Shown here: in pieces, positions 26,240 to 36,042 of the stretch | How positions within the stretch are numbered: the first letter of the stretch is position 1 | Layout of the letters: each line of letters opens with the position of its first letter | Source of the DNA: JACKDX01 sp964640175 | Lineage (GTDB): Bacteria > Myxococcota_A > Polyangia > Polyangiales > GCA-016699535 | Reading direction: 5' to 3' | Length of the DNA: 64,000 nt | Assembly: GCA_964640175.1 (NCBI GenBank) | Contig: CAZXFW010000001.1 | Location: forward strand, 310,001-374,000 | The notes under the pieces: generated by a model | Told to the model about the DNA's origin: nothing | Databases searched by the model: none | Seen by the model: the letters and a program-made list of their open reading frames with translations, nothing else | Made by a program: the position numbers and the translations under genes

Positions 26240-27349
26240 TTAGTTATCCAAAGCAGACGGCGATGGTTCTGTGGCGCCGCGTAGATTCTCAATATCGTCT
26301 GAACGCTGTCCTGTGACATCATCAAATGCATTGAGTTCTTGTAAAATTTCCCGAATGTAACGCTGCTTAATATGGAAGGGTAGGAAAGCTGCCTTAAATC
26401 CATTCATGATGACATGCTTAATTTCAGGAAGAGAAAAACCCATTTTGGTGTGACATAACCAAAGTTCTTTAGAAACTGTTGTGTCTGTAATCAAGCGGTT
26501 GTCAGTATTAACCGTGACTCGCAGGCCAAGGTCGTAATATAGCTTTAAAGGATGGGTTGCTAACGTGCGTACTGCCCCGGTTTGCACATTTGAAGACGGG
26601 CAACACTCGAGTGCAATGCGATGGTCATTGACATAGTGGAGTAAGTCGCCATCCTCTCGAAGTCGACAGCCGTGTCCGATTCGATGTGCTCCGCAGACAT
26701 GGATTGCTTGGGCAACAGATTCTGGGCCAAAGGCTTCGCCTGCATGGATGGTGCAATTAATATTGTTGTTTCGGATCAACTGGAATGCTTCTTTGTGATG
26801 CTTTGGGGGATAGTCGTACTCAGCCCCAGCAAGATCAAAGGCCACGACTCCGCGATTTTTATAGGACACGGCTAGCTGAGCCATCTCAAGCGATGATTCT
26901 GGCGAGATATTGCGAATACCACAAATGATCACATTCGATTCGATGCCATGATCCTTGTAGGCTTCTTTCAACCCAGCAACAACAGCTTCCACAACAGCCG
27001 TTAATCTTAATCCTTTGCGCGTATGCAACATGGGAGAGTATCTTACTTCCATATAGCGTACGTTTTCTTTGGCAGCGTCTTCGGCCAGCTCATATGCAAT
27101 GCGTGACAGTGCATCTTCGGTCTGCATGACCTTCAACGTAATACTGAAAGCCTTGAGGTACTCTTCAAGGGAACCGGTATTTTCTCCGCAGTGAAGCGCT
27201 TTTGCGAGGCCCTCTTCGGTATCGGCAGGCAACGTTATGTTGTCTTGTTGAGCGATTTCCAAGATGGTGGATAGGCGTAATGAGCCATCAAGGTGGACAT
27301 GGAGATCGGTCTTGGGGAGCCGTTCAAAAAGGGTTAAAGGTAAACTCAT
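26240..27349 (-). CDS. add: Adenosine deaminase
   Basis: This zinc-dependent hydrolase converts adenosine to inosine in purine salvage. It has 369 residues in a TIM-barrel amidohydrolase fold. The metal ligands appear as DLHVHLDGS near residue 15, HAGEA near 200 (His plus catalytic Glu) and GHG near 226, with NTDNRLI near 282 supplying the last ligand Asp. This set is typical of adenosine or adenine deaminase. The last third (SKELWLCHTKMGFS) agrees with adenosine deaminase. It lies downstream of a TPR-like membrane protein on the same strand. Confidence 0.9.
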   Translation of the reverse strand: MSLPLTLFERLPKTDLHVHLDGSLRLSTILEIAQQDNITLPADTEEGLAKALHCGENTGSLEEYLKAFSITLKVMQTEDALSRIAYELAEDAAKENVRYMEVRYSPMLHTRKGLRLTAVVEAVVAGLKEAYKDHGIESNVIICGIRNISPESSLEMAQLAVSYKNRGVVAFDLAGAEYDYPPKHHKEAFQLIRNNNINCTIHAGEAFGPESVAQAIHVCGAHRIGHGCRLREDGDLLHYVNDHRIALECCPSSNVQTGAVRTLATHPLKLYYDLGLRVTVNTDNRLITDTTVSKELWLCHTKMGFSLPEIKHVIMNGFKAAFLPFHIKQRYIREILQELNAFDDVTGQRSDDIENLRGATEPSPSALDN

Positions 27350-27405
27350 CCATGAAGTTTAGCCCTTGGCGGCCACTCCGGCAATTATACGCTAATTGAG
27401 GCTAA

Positions 27406-28251
27406 TTATTGGTGGGTGACGAGACTCTCCGCAGCTTGCGCAGCAAACGCATGATTTCTCAATCGGAGTGCCCCAGAGTTCATGTAAGCCTTTGAAAATG
27501 CTTGAAATGCTCGCGCGTATTGTCCGTTCTGGTATAGCAGAGTTCCTAATGTTTCATTGGCGCGACTTCCTCCAGCTTGTTTATAAAAGGTGAAAGCTTC
27601 AAATTTACGCTCCATGGACACATTCGGTGCGTGCATGATCAGCCATCCGTGATAATTGCGTAGTTCTTCAAGGGTGAAGCTGTCCGTGGGTGCTCGCTCA
27701 TGGATAAAATTCCAGCGTGCTTTGAACAAGGTTCGTATGACGGGATAAGGCGCTATGCATTTACCATCCACTTGCAGGCCATACCTTTCGAGCATGCGTG
27801 GGAAGGACCCCAGAAGAGCTTGGTTTTCTCGCTTTTCAGGATGAACGAGTGCAGATTTTAGCTGACTGAGCGTGTGTGCTTGAAGCGCCCTAAGTCCAAG
27901 GGCTCCATGCTTAAGGATAAACGTGTGTACGCCCTGCTTGATTTGGTTCCTTCGCATGGCCGCTGCATTTTGGATGTCCTCAACTTCAAGCAGTCCAGCT
28001 TCTGCAAGCCCTTGTTCTTCATAGAGCTCGATGAGTGTTTTGGCTTCGGGCGAAAGTGCTTTCTGATGTGCCAAGGCTTTGTCGTGCGCTATGAGTGTTG
28101 AAGTCGCTGTGTAGTTGACTGGTAGTGCCGGCAGATATTCTGGAGGTACAGCTCTGGGTAAGATCAATAACGTTACCAAGAAACACGTTGCTACTATGTA
28201 TAGGAGCAACACCAATGTTGTTTCAGAAATTGAGTATTTGGGGCTGATCAT
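27406..28251 (-). CDS. Membrane-anchored hypothetical protein with TPR-like C-terminus
   Basis: I do not recognise a family. The 281 residues begin with one membrane helix (TLVLLLYIVATCFLVTLLIL, about 12-31), followed by a helical extracytoplasmic domain. The last 60 residues resemble one or two TPR units (NETLGTLLYQNGQYARAFQAFSKAY). Start is ATG 28251. It is 56 bp upstream of the adenosine deaminase gene on the same strand and may be cotranscribed with it. Confidence 0.6.
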   Translation of the reverse strand: MISPKYSISETTLVLLLYIVATCFLVTLLILPRAVPPEYLPALPVNYTATSTLIAHDKALAHQKALSPEAKTLIELYEEQGLAEAGLLEVEDIQNAAAMRRNQIKQGVHTFILKHGALGLRALQAHTLSQLKSALVHPEKRENQALLGSFPRMLERYGLQVDGKCIAPYPVIRTLFKARWNFIHERAPTDSFTLEELRNYHGWLIMHAPNVSMERKFEAFTFYKQAGGSRANETLGTLLYQNGQYARAFQAFSKAYMNSGALRLRNHAFAAQAAESLVTHQ

Positions 28252-28383
28252 ACATTCTCATGACTTTTTGTATAGAAACATGTAGGTAGTAGTCACATAG
28301 ACTCTCACTCAGTGGGCATGATACAATACTTTAAGTAGACGGTTCCATTTTCGTTAAGTAGTTGAAACGCTTGAGTTATAGGA

Positions 28384-28686
28384 ATGCAAGACAACCGATT
28401 ACACCAGCGTGTAACAAAGTCGCTGCAGATGGTCCTTGTTTACCAAGGACAAGAGCATGAGGCGCTTTCTAAGGATTTGAGTTTAGGTGGAGTGTTTATC
28501 ATTATGGACGATCCACCTCCGGTGAATGCCAAAGTTGTTCTACGTGTGCTATTGCCAGACTTAAAGGAACCAAGCAGCATTGCTTCAACCGTGCGTTGGC
28601 ATGGTCATGATGGTGCTGGTCTGAGGTTCGATAGCTTACGTGCGATTGAAGCTTGGGCTCTGAATCGGCTTCTTAACGATGTCTAG
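28384..28686 (+). CDS. PilZ-domain c-di-GMP-binding protein
   Basis: This single PilZ domain has 100 residues. Both ligand motifs are complete: RxxxR as RLHQR (residues 5-9) and DxSxxG as DLSLGG near residue 34. Binding of cyclic di-GMP is therefore expected. Stand-alone PilZ proteins act as adaptors for surface, motility or secretion functions. Its last 8 bp overlap the start of the M36-like protease gene, which suggests coupled expression with the protease, an unknown protein and a GT-C enzyme. Confidence 0.82.
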   Translation: MQDNRLHQRVTKSLQMVLVYQGQEHEALSKDLSLGGVFIIMDDPPPVNAKVVLRVLLPDLKEPSSIASTVRWHGHDGAGLRFDSLRAIEAWALNRLLNDV

Positions 28687-30235
28687 ATTGCTATTGACTG
28701 CATGGATGTGGAGTTGGGCATTACCAGCCATTGCTCAAGACCCTAAGGGTCTGGTTTATGATCCAAATCCAGCAGTTGCACAGGGGCAAACCTCTGAAGT
28801 TTCCTTGGAAGATCTTGACGGCGATAAGACACTTCTGAATGGTTCGAAGTGCCGAGTGATAAGTTGTCAAAACGAAAGTGGTAGCTGCATACCAGCGCAA
28901 CATGCTGTGGCAGACGAAAACGGTGATTTTTTGTATGAGCCTGATGAAACATCCGAAGTTGATCCATTTGCTGAAGTGAATTCCTATTTTCATTTATGGC
29001 GTGCAGCGAAGTATTTTGAGACACACCTTGATGTGTCGTGGAATTGCCCGTGTGGGACTAACGCATTACCGGTCTTTCTTAACTATGCCTTCGATCAAGC
29101 AGAATTTTCAGGATTTACGGGATATGTCTCCAATCAGTGTGAGTCCTTTCAGTGTGGATCAATGTTATTAGGTAAAGGCGTAGCCCAAGATGGGACGACA
29201 CATAATTTTGCCTATGATGGCGATGTCATTTATCACGAATACACTCATGGGATCATTGACGAACGTAATGGCAATTTAGGAGTACTGTTTGATGCAATGG
29301 GAGCATCCTTTGAGCCCGGTGCAGTGCGCGAAGGCGGTGCGGACTACTTTGCTGCTACGATAGGCGGAGACCCGTTGATTGCAGAATCCTTGGCAGGCAT
29401 TGGATTTTGGCCGGAGGCGGAGGCGTTACGAAGCCTTGACCAATTTTGGCAGTGTCCAAGAGATTTGACAGGGAACCCTCATAAAGATGGCCGGATTTTG
29501 GGCGCAGCACTATGGGATATTCGAGAGCTTTTGATGTCTGAGATTTCCGATGCTCTCATTTTACAAACGCTTGTTGATATAGGTCCTGAACCGACCTTTG
29601 CTATCGTGTCTGAGTCATTGCTTCAGCGCATGAGTGAGCTTGAAGAGGATGGTGTTGTCAACGCAAGCCAGGTTCAAGAGGTATCTCAGATGTTAGAGCA
29701 CTATGGGCTTACCGACTGCCAACGCATTGTGCCATTGACTGAAGAAGAACACATTGCCTATGGCGGTGATCCGTATCTGACCATACAGGCTGAGAAACTT
29801 GCGCCTGTTCATTTTAGTGTTGATATTGCTGACGATGTCAACGAAGTTGATTTTACATTACGCACTCTGACAGGCATTGCTGGGCACACGCTATACGTGA
29901 GAAATAACGTACCTGTCGAAATACGTGATCAGGGCGACATTGTTGCCGACGCAGTTCTGGAAGTGGTCGATGACCAGGCAATATTGTCAGACTCTATGGA
30001 ATACACGTTACCGCGAGACGGGATTCTATACATAGCAGTGAAAAGTAATAACATCGGAGAGGGAAGCAATTGGTTTGGCCTCTCAGCAAGTCTGGCTCCT
30101 CAGGACGTAACCGGGGGTGCCGGATGTGCCGTGAGTCAGTATCCTAGAGAGCAGGCAAGCAAAACGTGTCTAGTGTTTTTGCTGATTTTAGGGCTTGCTT
30201 TATGGCGAAAACGAACTTTATATCACGTCAGGTAA
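28679..30235 (+). CDS. Secreted M36-like (fungalysin-type) metalloprotease with MYXO-CTERM-like tail
   Basis: This exported protein of 518 residues has a signal peptide (cleavage after AIAQ, about residue 20). The zinc motif HEYTH is at 186-190, with a third ligand Glu218 in EGGADYFAA, as in fungalysin and thermolysin relatives. A beta-rich region follows. The C-terminus shows a short cysteine segment (GGAGCAVS), a hydrophobic helix (LVFLLILGLALW) and basic residues (RKR), the three-part plan of MYXO-CTERM sorting signals. It may thus be processed and anchored at the surface. No long M36 propeptide is evident. Confidence 0.75.
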   Translation: MSRLLLTAWMWSWALPAIAQDPKGLVYDPNPAVAQGQTSEVSLEDLDGDKTLLNGSKCRVISCQNESGSCIPAQHAVADENGDFLYEPDETSEVDPFAEVNSYFHLWRAAKYFETHLDVSWNCPCGTNALPVFLNYAFDQAEFSGFTGYVSNQCESFQCGSMLLGKGVAQDGTTHNFAYDGDVIYHEYTHGIIDERNGNLGVLFDAMGASFEPGAVREGGADYFAATIGGDPLIAESLAGIGFWPEAEALRSLDQFWQCPRDLTGNPHKDGRILGAALWDIRELLMSEISDALILQTLVDIGPEPTFAIVSESLLQRMSELEEDGVVNASQVQEVSQMLEHYGLTDCQRIVPLTEEEHIAYGGDPYLTIQAEKLAPVHFSVDIADDVNEVDFTLRTLTGIAGHTLYVRNNVPVEIRDQGDIVADAVLEVVDDQAILSDSMEYTLPRDGILYIAVKSNNIGEGSNWFGLSASLAPQDVTGGAGCAVSQYPREQASKTCLVFLLILGLALWRKRTLYHVR

Positions 30236-30260
30236 TTAGTCGTTCGTCTCTTTCGCTCCA

Positions 30261-31193
30261 ATGCTGCAAAAGAAATATCAAGCGTTAGTCGTGTGTTTTT
30301 TGCTGTTGCCGTGCATTGAGCTTGGCTGGCTAGCTTACACTTATCACTCAGTGACTACCTTAGAACAATGGCAGCAGATGGCTAAAGTCGTTCGCAGAGA
30401 ATGGCGGTCGACTGACATGATTCGAACAATTCCGTTATGGATGGACCCGTTGCTGCGGTGGGTGCTAGGGGATCTGATTTCCATCGAAAAAGCTGGCGCA
30501 AGTGATGATACGGATTGGCAACGCATTTGGCTAGTGTCTCGCGGCAGGAGCCTGAAAGGGTTGATGCCCTCAGGGAGTCCTGATTTTGATCGTAAGTTCG
30601 GCTCACTAAGGTTAAGGCGCTGGAACGTAAAGACAGATCATAAACTCTATAATTTTGTAACACATATTGACGAAGCTTCAGTGAGTGTCACAGAGGGTAA
30701 CCGGGTAAACTCGTGTCCTCGCTTGATCGGGCGTCCTTCGGGGGGTGGTTTGTTGACAGGGCCTATGGCTCCTGCAGATCGGTTTCACTGTGATAAGCGG
30801 CGGCCATGGCTTTGGGTAGGTAAGACCGTCGTTGAAGATCTCGACTTTCAACCACGGCTTTGCATTTGGCAGCACCCAGGAGGAGCGCAACCCATTCGTG
30901 TCACATTTCCGAATGTGACACTGGCGGACGCGATCGTGTTGTATGGGGGGATTTATTACATGTATGAGCGAGATCACATACATGCCCCAGTAACAATGCG
31001 AGTGTTTTTAAATGATGTGTTTGTTGGGCAGTTTCGTCATGTCGATGGTGACGGATGGAAGAAGTATGTAGTCGTCACGGAACGCGCCAAAGGGGTATTG
31101 GCCAATGTTGCCATTGAAGTAACCGCAAGCCCTCCGGATTTTCGAGGATTTTGTTGGTCTGGCTATACCAGAGGAATTTCGGGAACTCATTGA
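30261..31193 (+). CDS. Membrane-anchored hypothetical protein with beta-rich domain
   Basis: I do not recognise a family. The 310-residue protein has one N-terminal membrane helix (about 9-27), a Trp/Arg-rich amphipathic region, then a Gly-rich beta domain to the C-terminus with several cysteines. The end (NDVFVGQFRHVDGDGWKKYVV) resembles jelly-roll carbohydrate-binding modules in rhythm, which is only an impression. It ends 1 bp before the GT-C gene and starts 25 bp after the protease gene, so a joint role with the glycosyltransferase is plausible. Confidence 0.5.
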   Translation: MLQKKYQALVVCFLLLPCIELGWLAYTYHSVTTLEQWQQMAKVVRREWRSTDMIRTIPLWMDPLLRWVLGDLISIEKAGASDDTDWQRIWLVSRGRSLKGLMPSGSPDFDRKFGSLRLRRWNVKTDHKLYNFVTHIDEASVSVTEGNRVNSCPRLIGRPSGGGLLTGPMAPADRFHCDKRRPWLWVGKTVVEDLDFQPRLCIWQHPGGAQPIRVTFPNVTLADAIVLYGGIYYMYERDHIHAPVTMRVFLNDVFVGQFRHVDGDGWKKYVVVTERAKGVLANVAIEVTASPPDFRGFCWSGYTRGISGTH

Positions 31194-31194
31194 T

Positions 31195-32859
31195 ATGCAC
31201 AGCGTTAACGTTCGAGATCATTTGATAGGCGCTTTGATTGGCCTAGTTTACCTGCTGACATTAATGGCAACTGCTTCAGATCTTGCCATGTCTAGAGATG
31301 AAAGTTTTTACGTGGACGCATCCCAACTGTATGTGCAATGGATTGAGCTTTTTTCAAAAGAACCCAAGGTGGCTATGGCTCAGGCACATGTCGATCGATT
31401 TTGGACATACAACCATGAACATCCTGCTTTGATGAAAAGTTTGGCAGGAATCCTGTGGAGAGCGCATGCGAAGTGGAAGCTCTTTTCTGCAGATTCTTTG
31501 GCATTTCGGTTTCCTACCATGGTGTGCTCAAGTTTGCTGTTATGGCTCCTCTATATATTTGGAACGCGTTTACATGGTCGGTTTGTAGGGGCGGTTGCGG
31601 CAATAGGATTCGCTAGTCTGCCTCGAATATTTTATCACGCACATTTGCATACGTTTGATCTGCCAATTACTTTTTTCATTCTCTTAACGGTTTATTGTTA
31701 TTGGCGATCACTCGACAATGTCAGGTGGGGGCTGTGGACAGGGCTAGCTTATGGTTTAGCATTAGCAACGAAACACAATAGTTGGTTATTGCCAATCATC
31801 TTGATGATACACTGGGCTTGGTTTCGAACAGCTCAGCCTGAGCGAAAACGTACATGGGTTGAGCGGTTTCCCGTAGGGTTGGCTGCCATGGTTACTCTTG
31901 CTCCAGTGATCTGGATTATGAGTTGGCCCTGGCTATGGCACGATACGTTTTCTCGAATTGGTGGCTATATTAATTTTCATACGCATCATGCGCAAAGCCA
32001 TGGAGTCGTTAATGTAGAGTACTTAGGCAAAAATCTTTTTGCTCCGCCTTTTCCAATGTCTGTCCCCTTTGTGTTAACGGCATTTACCGTGCCTTTGACG
32101 TTTTTGGCTCTGTCTTTGTATGGCATTAGAACACGGTTTCGTTACGTATTACCTCAGTGGGTTGCCAAACGGTTTAGACATAGTTCCGAATACCAGGGAG
32201 ACGTACGTTATGGTGATGTCTTGGTGTTTGGATGTTTTCTTGCGCCTTTAGTAGTCATTGCTTTTCCAAATACACCCAAGTTTGGGGGGACCAAGCATTG
32301 GTTTCCTGCTTATCCATTTATGGCGATCTATTTTGGAATTGGAGTGCAGTGCCTGCTTCAAAACACGTACTCGGTGGTTAATAGGTGCAAGCCAAATCTA
32401 ACCAAACTATTGCCAGTGGGCGTGGCTTCTCTCTGTCTGGCTCCTTCGATGGTCGAAACAGTTCACAGTCATCCTTTGGCACTTTCGCATTATACAAGTT
32501 TGGCGGGTGGTGTTTCTGGAGCAGCGGATCGCGGGATGAATCGACAGTTTTGGGGTTTTACCACAGGCAGTGTCGTCGAGTTTTTAACGAAGCGTATGCC
32601 TCAAGGTGGAAAGGTATGGCTATGTGACACAACGTATGGAGCCTGGCATATGTTGCAACGGGACGGGAAAGTCTCGATGAATATTCAGCCGACACATGAG
32701 ATGTCTAATGCGGACTATATTCTTGTGCACCATGAGCTTCACTTTGCAGAAGTGGATTTTCAAGCATGGGTAACGTTAGGAACTACACAACCCGTATATG
32801 TCTTGACATACGATGGTGTACCGATTGTGAGCATTTATGCTCGGAAAACAGCTAGGTAA
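31195..32859 (+). CDS. GT-C membrane glycosyltransferase (PMT/ArnT-like)
   Basis: This 554-residue protein has about ten to twelve hydrophobic segments and belongs to the dolichyl/polyprenyl-phosphate-sugar glycosyltransferase superfamily. The first extracytoplasmic loop has the catalytic-type acidic motif SRDESFYVD near residue 36, and HEHPALMK follows near 75, as in GT39/ArnT-like enzymes. It ends with a soluble extracytoplasmic region. Acceptor and sugar are unknown. It is the last gene of the pilZ-protease-unknown operon and stops 2 bp from the convergent M16 gene. Confidence 0.72.
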   Translation: MHSVNVRDHLIGALIGLVYLLTLMATASDLAMSRDESFYVDASQLYVQWIELFSKEPKVAMAQAHVDRFWTYNHEHPALMKSLAGILWRAHAKWKLFSADSLAFRFPTMVCSSLLLWLLYIFGTRLHGRFVGAVAAIGFASLPRIFYHAHLHTFDLPITFFILLTVYCYWRSLDNVRWGLWTGLAYGLALATKHNSWLLPIILMIHWAWFRTAQPERKRTWVERFPVGLAAMVTLAPVIWIMSWPWLWHDTFSRIGGYINFHTHHAQSHGVVNVEYLGKNLFAPPFPMSVPFVLTAFTVPLTFLALSLYGIRTRFRYVLPQWVAKRFRHSSEYQGDVRYGDVLVFGCFLAPLVVIAFPNTPKFGGTKHWFPAYPFMAIYFGIGVQCLLQNTYSVVNRCKPNLTKLLPVGVASLCLAPSMVETVHSHPLALSHYTSLAGGVSGAADRGMNRQFWGFTTGSVVEFLTKRMPQGGKVWLCDTTYGAWHMLQRDGKVSMNIQPTHEMSNADYILVHHELHFAEVDFQAWVTLGTTQPVYVLTYDGVPIVSIYARKTAR

Positions 32860-32861
32860 AT

Positions 32862-34139
32862 TTATAGACGTTCTAGTGCATCAAGGGTGCGAGCTTCTAA
32901 ATTTGAGCCTAACCGTCCAATGCAAACTGCATGCAAGCGTTCTTGTGTGAATATGGTATTCACAAGACCCATGATGTCCTTTGGAGTTACTGCTGCAATT
33001 TGTTGCTTCAGTTCATCAAGAGATTCTTGCTTACCTAAAAGCGCTCGTGTGGCTAAGAAGAATGCTGTTTCTTCCGCATGATCAACGCTGGTCTGTAGGT
33101 CCCACAAGGAGCGGCGCTGAGCCGTTTCAAGTTCTCCTGGGATCAGTCCATTGTGACGAAGGTCTTGAAGCAATTCAATAATAGCTTCGACTACCACAGG
33201 GACTTTGCTTTGCTCAATCGATACTCCGATGTCGTAAACGCCGCGCTCTTGGAACAGTTCAAGAGCACCAAATACATCGTAAACCAACCCCTTTTGTTCA
33301 CAAAGAACACGGTGAAGGCGTGTGCTCATGCCATCGTCAAGAATGCGCGCCAAGAGTTGTAATGCGACTACGGTTGAGTCGAGTTCGCCAGGGCAGTCAA
33401 AGCAAACACGTAAGTCCGATTGACTGTCATCGTAGGCGAGGTAGTTCCATCGTGATCCACGCCAGCTATCTGGTAGTAGAGAGCGTTGTTGCCTTTGACC
33501 AGGTGGCAGGGAAGCAAAAGCCGACTCTGTTAAAGGCAAACACGTATGAGGATCGATGGCTCCAGTAAGACAGACAATGATATTCTCTCCACTATAAAAC
33601 TCTTGATGATGCTGCTTTAAAGTTTCTTCTGTGAAAGATTGAAGAGTAGGAATGGTGCCTGCAATTGGAAAAGACAAAGAATGGGGAGCAAAAAGGGTTT
33701 GTCTTGATAAGTTGTTGACGTCAATGTCTTGGCCGTGTTCGTCTAGCGATCCAAGAATTTCCTGCCGAACAATCGATTTTTCGATGTCGATGTTGTTAAA
33801 GGTAGGCTCACACAGCGTATGCCCTAAAATCTCAAGTCCAGCTTGTAAATTTTCTGGCGGAAGTGTGATCTGATAATGTGTAAGATCTGTATGAGTGGCT
33901 GCGTAGAAGTCTCCTCCGATAGCTTCGATGGCAGAATTGAGCTGATAGGGAGTCGGGTAGCAACTGTTGCCCCGAAAGATCATGTGCTCAAGGAAGTGGC
34001 TGATGCCATTGGTACCCGGGTGCTCGTCACGGGAACCTACATTGACGAGTACGCAAATACATACGCGATGTAGATGAGGCAGTGGAGCAAGAATAGTGCG
34101 TACGCTGTTTTTGAAAGTATGTTTTAAAACACTATGCAT
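32862..34139 (-). CDS. M16-family zinc protease (processing-peptidase-like)
   Basis: This 425-residue protease of the pitrilysin/insulinase family carries the inverted zinc motif HFLEH at residues 48-52, and the third ligand region EKSIVRQEI lies near 125. The length corresponds to a single M16 unit with an active N-terminal half and the C-terminal M16_C half. It has no signal peptide, so it is probably cytoplasmic, like PqqL/YmxG-type or mitochondrial processing peptidase-beta-like proteins. It follows the PpiD/SurA-like gene on the same strand with a 51-bp gap. Confidence 0.88.
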   Translation of the reverse strand: MHSVLKHTFKNSVRTILAPLPHLHRVCICVLVNVGSRDEHPGTNGISHFLEHMIFRGNSCYPTPYQLNSAIEAIGGDFYAATHTDLTHYQITLPPENLQAGLEILGHTLCEPTFNNIDIEKSIVRQEILGSLDEHGQDIDVNNLSRQTLFAPHSLSFPIAGTIPTLQSFTEETLKQHHQEFYSGENIIVCLTGAIDPHTCLPLTESAFASLPPGQRQQRSLLPDSWRGSRWNYLAYDDSQSDLRVCFDCPGELDSTVVALQLLARILDDGMSTRLHRVLCEQKGLVYDVFGALELFQERGVYDIGVSIEQSKVPVVVEAIIELLQDLRHNGLIPGELETAQRRSLWDLQTSVDHAEETAFFLATRALLGKQESLDELKQQIAAVTPKDIMGLVNTIFTQERLHAVCIGRLGSNLEARTLDALERL

Positions 34140-34190
34140 CTATAAAAATTGCTGCACTAAAGAAACAAAACCCGCATTCCACTTTCAGTT

Positions 34191-35834
34191 CTAAGAGTCT
34201 GTGTCCTTGGAGTCTTCATCCGAAGGATTACTGAAAATATGCTCATTAATTCGAACAGAGTTATCTGCTTCAGCTTGTTTCCGTAAGGTTGTGACATAGG
34301 TGCTCAGTATGGATTTTTGTGCCTCACGGATGAGTGTTTGTGTGATCCGTTGTTGTTCTTCAGTGGTAAAATCACTGCGGTTGGCATGCTCACGTGATTC
34401 AACACGAAACACCACCCAATCGTTGCCTAATTTTAATGGCGAATCCGGCAGCGGCTTTTCTGTGGAAAGCCTGTCAAACACCATTTCAATCAACGGCTGA
34501 CTATTATATGGCCCAGGAATAGGTGAATCCGTGCGGCCAAATCTTTGGCTTTCTTGGACCGAAGGCCGAAGAGGATCGGAGGTTACTTCGTCGGATGGCT
34601 CGGCCTTGAGCAACTCATCAATATTCTTTGCGTTATGCAATTGGGTAAGAGCTTGTTTGGCAGCATTATGTGCAGCATTGTTAGCAGCGTCTTCTAAGAA
34701 CAGCTCCTTAGCAATTTCGAGTTTTGCTTCTTCAGCAGGGATAGTCCCCTTTCGTTGCGCTTCTACTTTAATGATATGGAATCCAAAGTCGCTTTCAATA
34801 ATATCTGAAAGTTGCCCTGGTTTGAGCGCAAACTGAGCATCGTCGAAGGGCTTAACCATTCGACCTCGAGGATTATATCCTAAATCACCGCCATTCCGTG
34901 CGCTGCCAGTGTCTTCGCTGTAACGTCGAGCCAACGCTGCAAAGTCTTCGCCTTTGCGGGCTCGTCTTAGAAGCTGTTCTGTCTTAGCGTAAGCGGCTTC
35001 TTTGGCGGCTTGATCAGCGTCTGTGGTAAACTTGATCAGGATGTGTCTGGATTTTACTTGTGGTTCAAGATTGGTATAGCGATCTTTTTGCTCTTGATAT
35101 TTGGTATTAACAGTTTTTTCATGCTTGAGGAGCCACTCTTTGACGTCCTTGTCCGAAGGATTAATCAAGCCACGATAATAAACGGGTGAATAACGAATAT
35201 ACTTAAGGGTAGCGTTTTCTTTTTCGCGCACATAAGCGTTCCATGCTTCACCAGGAGACACAGAAACGCTTGCCATCAGTGTTTCTGACAAGCGTTGTGC
35301 AAGACTTTCTTGAACTTGGCCTTCGCTAAACTCTTTAAGACTACGCCGTAATCGGTATTGAACGAAGTCAACAACATTTTTTACACTAAACTTTCCGTCT
35401 TTGTCTTTGCAAGCAAGTGGAACATTGTGTTGCGAAAATCCAGCAGGGGTGGTTGTGGGGGTAGTCACCAACATGTTGCATTCTTTGGCCAAGAGTCCGA
35501 GGACGTCGTTTTCACTAAGAGCAAACCCAAGTTTTTTTGCCTTACGTGCCATGAGGTCCCGTTCTATCAAGGCGTCTAACACCTGACGCTTGAGGCCATT
35601 GGGATCAAGGCCTTGAAAACCAAAGAGACGAGTTTCAGCAGCAAGGAGATATGCGGCTCGAAAATCACCTTGTGAAATGGTGGAACCGTACACTTTAGCA
35701 GCATATAAAGGCTTGTTGGCGTTGCATCCTGCGGCCTGTGGACCACCAAACTGCAAGATGAAAACGGCGCTGATCAACAGCACCAGGGCAACTAGGACAA
35801 TGTTTTGAAATCGTTCGGCAATCTGCTGTAGCAT
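34191..35834 (-). CDS. PpiD/SurA-like peptidyl-prolyl isomerase, membrane-anchored
   Basis: This chaperone assists folding of exported proteins. From ATG 35834 it has 547 residues: an N-terminal membrane helix (about 11-30), a SurA-N-like helical region, and a parvulin (PpiC-type) domain around residues 265-365. The parvulin segment has SRHILIKF, EDFAALARRYSED, GGDLGYNPRGRMVKPFDDA and FGFHIIKVEAQR. A second C-terminal helical part follows. The topology is that of PpiD. An upstream in-frame start at 35876 lacks family support. Confidence 0.85.
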   Translation of the reverse strand: MLQQIAERFQNIVLVALVLLISAVFILQFGGPQAAGCNANKPLYAAKVYGSTISQGDFRAAYLLAAETRLFGFQGLDPNGLKRQVLDALIERDLMARKAKKLGFALSENDVLGLLAKECNMLVTTPTTTPAGFSQHNVPLACKDKDGKFSVKNVVDFVQYRLRRSLKEFSEGQVQESLAQRLSETLMASVSVSPGEAWNAYVREKENATLKYIRYSPVYYRGLINPSDKDVKEWLLKHEKTVNTKYQEQKDRYTNLEPQVKSRHILIKFTTDADQAAKEAAYAKTEQLLRRARKGEDFAALARRYSEDTGSARNGGDLGYNPRGRMVKPFDDAQFALKPGQLSDIIESDFGFHIIKVEAQRKGTIPAEEAKLEIAKELFLEDAANNAAHNAAKQALTQLHNAKNIDELLKAEPSDEVTSDPLRPSVQESQRFGRTDSPIPGPYNSQPLIEMVFDRLSTEKPLPDSPLKLGNDWVVFRVESREHANRSDFTTEEQQRITQTLIREAQKSILSTYVTTLRKQAEADNSVRINEHIFSNPSDEDSKDTDS

Positions 35835-36042
35835 GGTGGCAAGCGTTGTAATCAACCCTGGCCAAGAGGGCAACACACAACCGACTTCGGAAGCTTACCG
35901 TGGGCGGCATGTTTAGGACCGTTCCAAGGGCTTTTTGAATTATACAAATAATTACAAATGGTTATGAAGTTGATGGGTGATGGTTTCGTCATGGGTGGCT
36001 CTGTGGTAATGACTCAACCCCATCCCAACGAGGAGCCATGCG

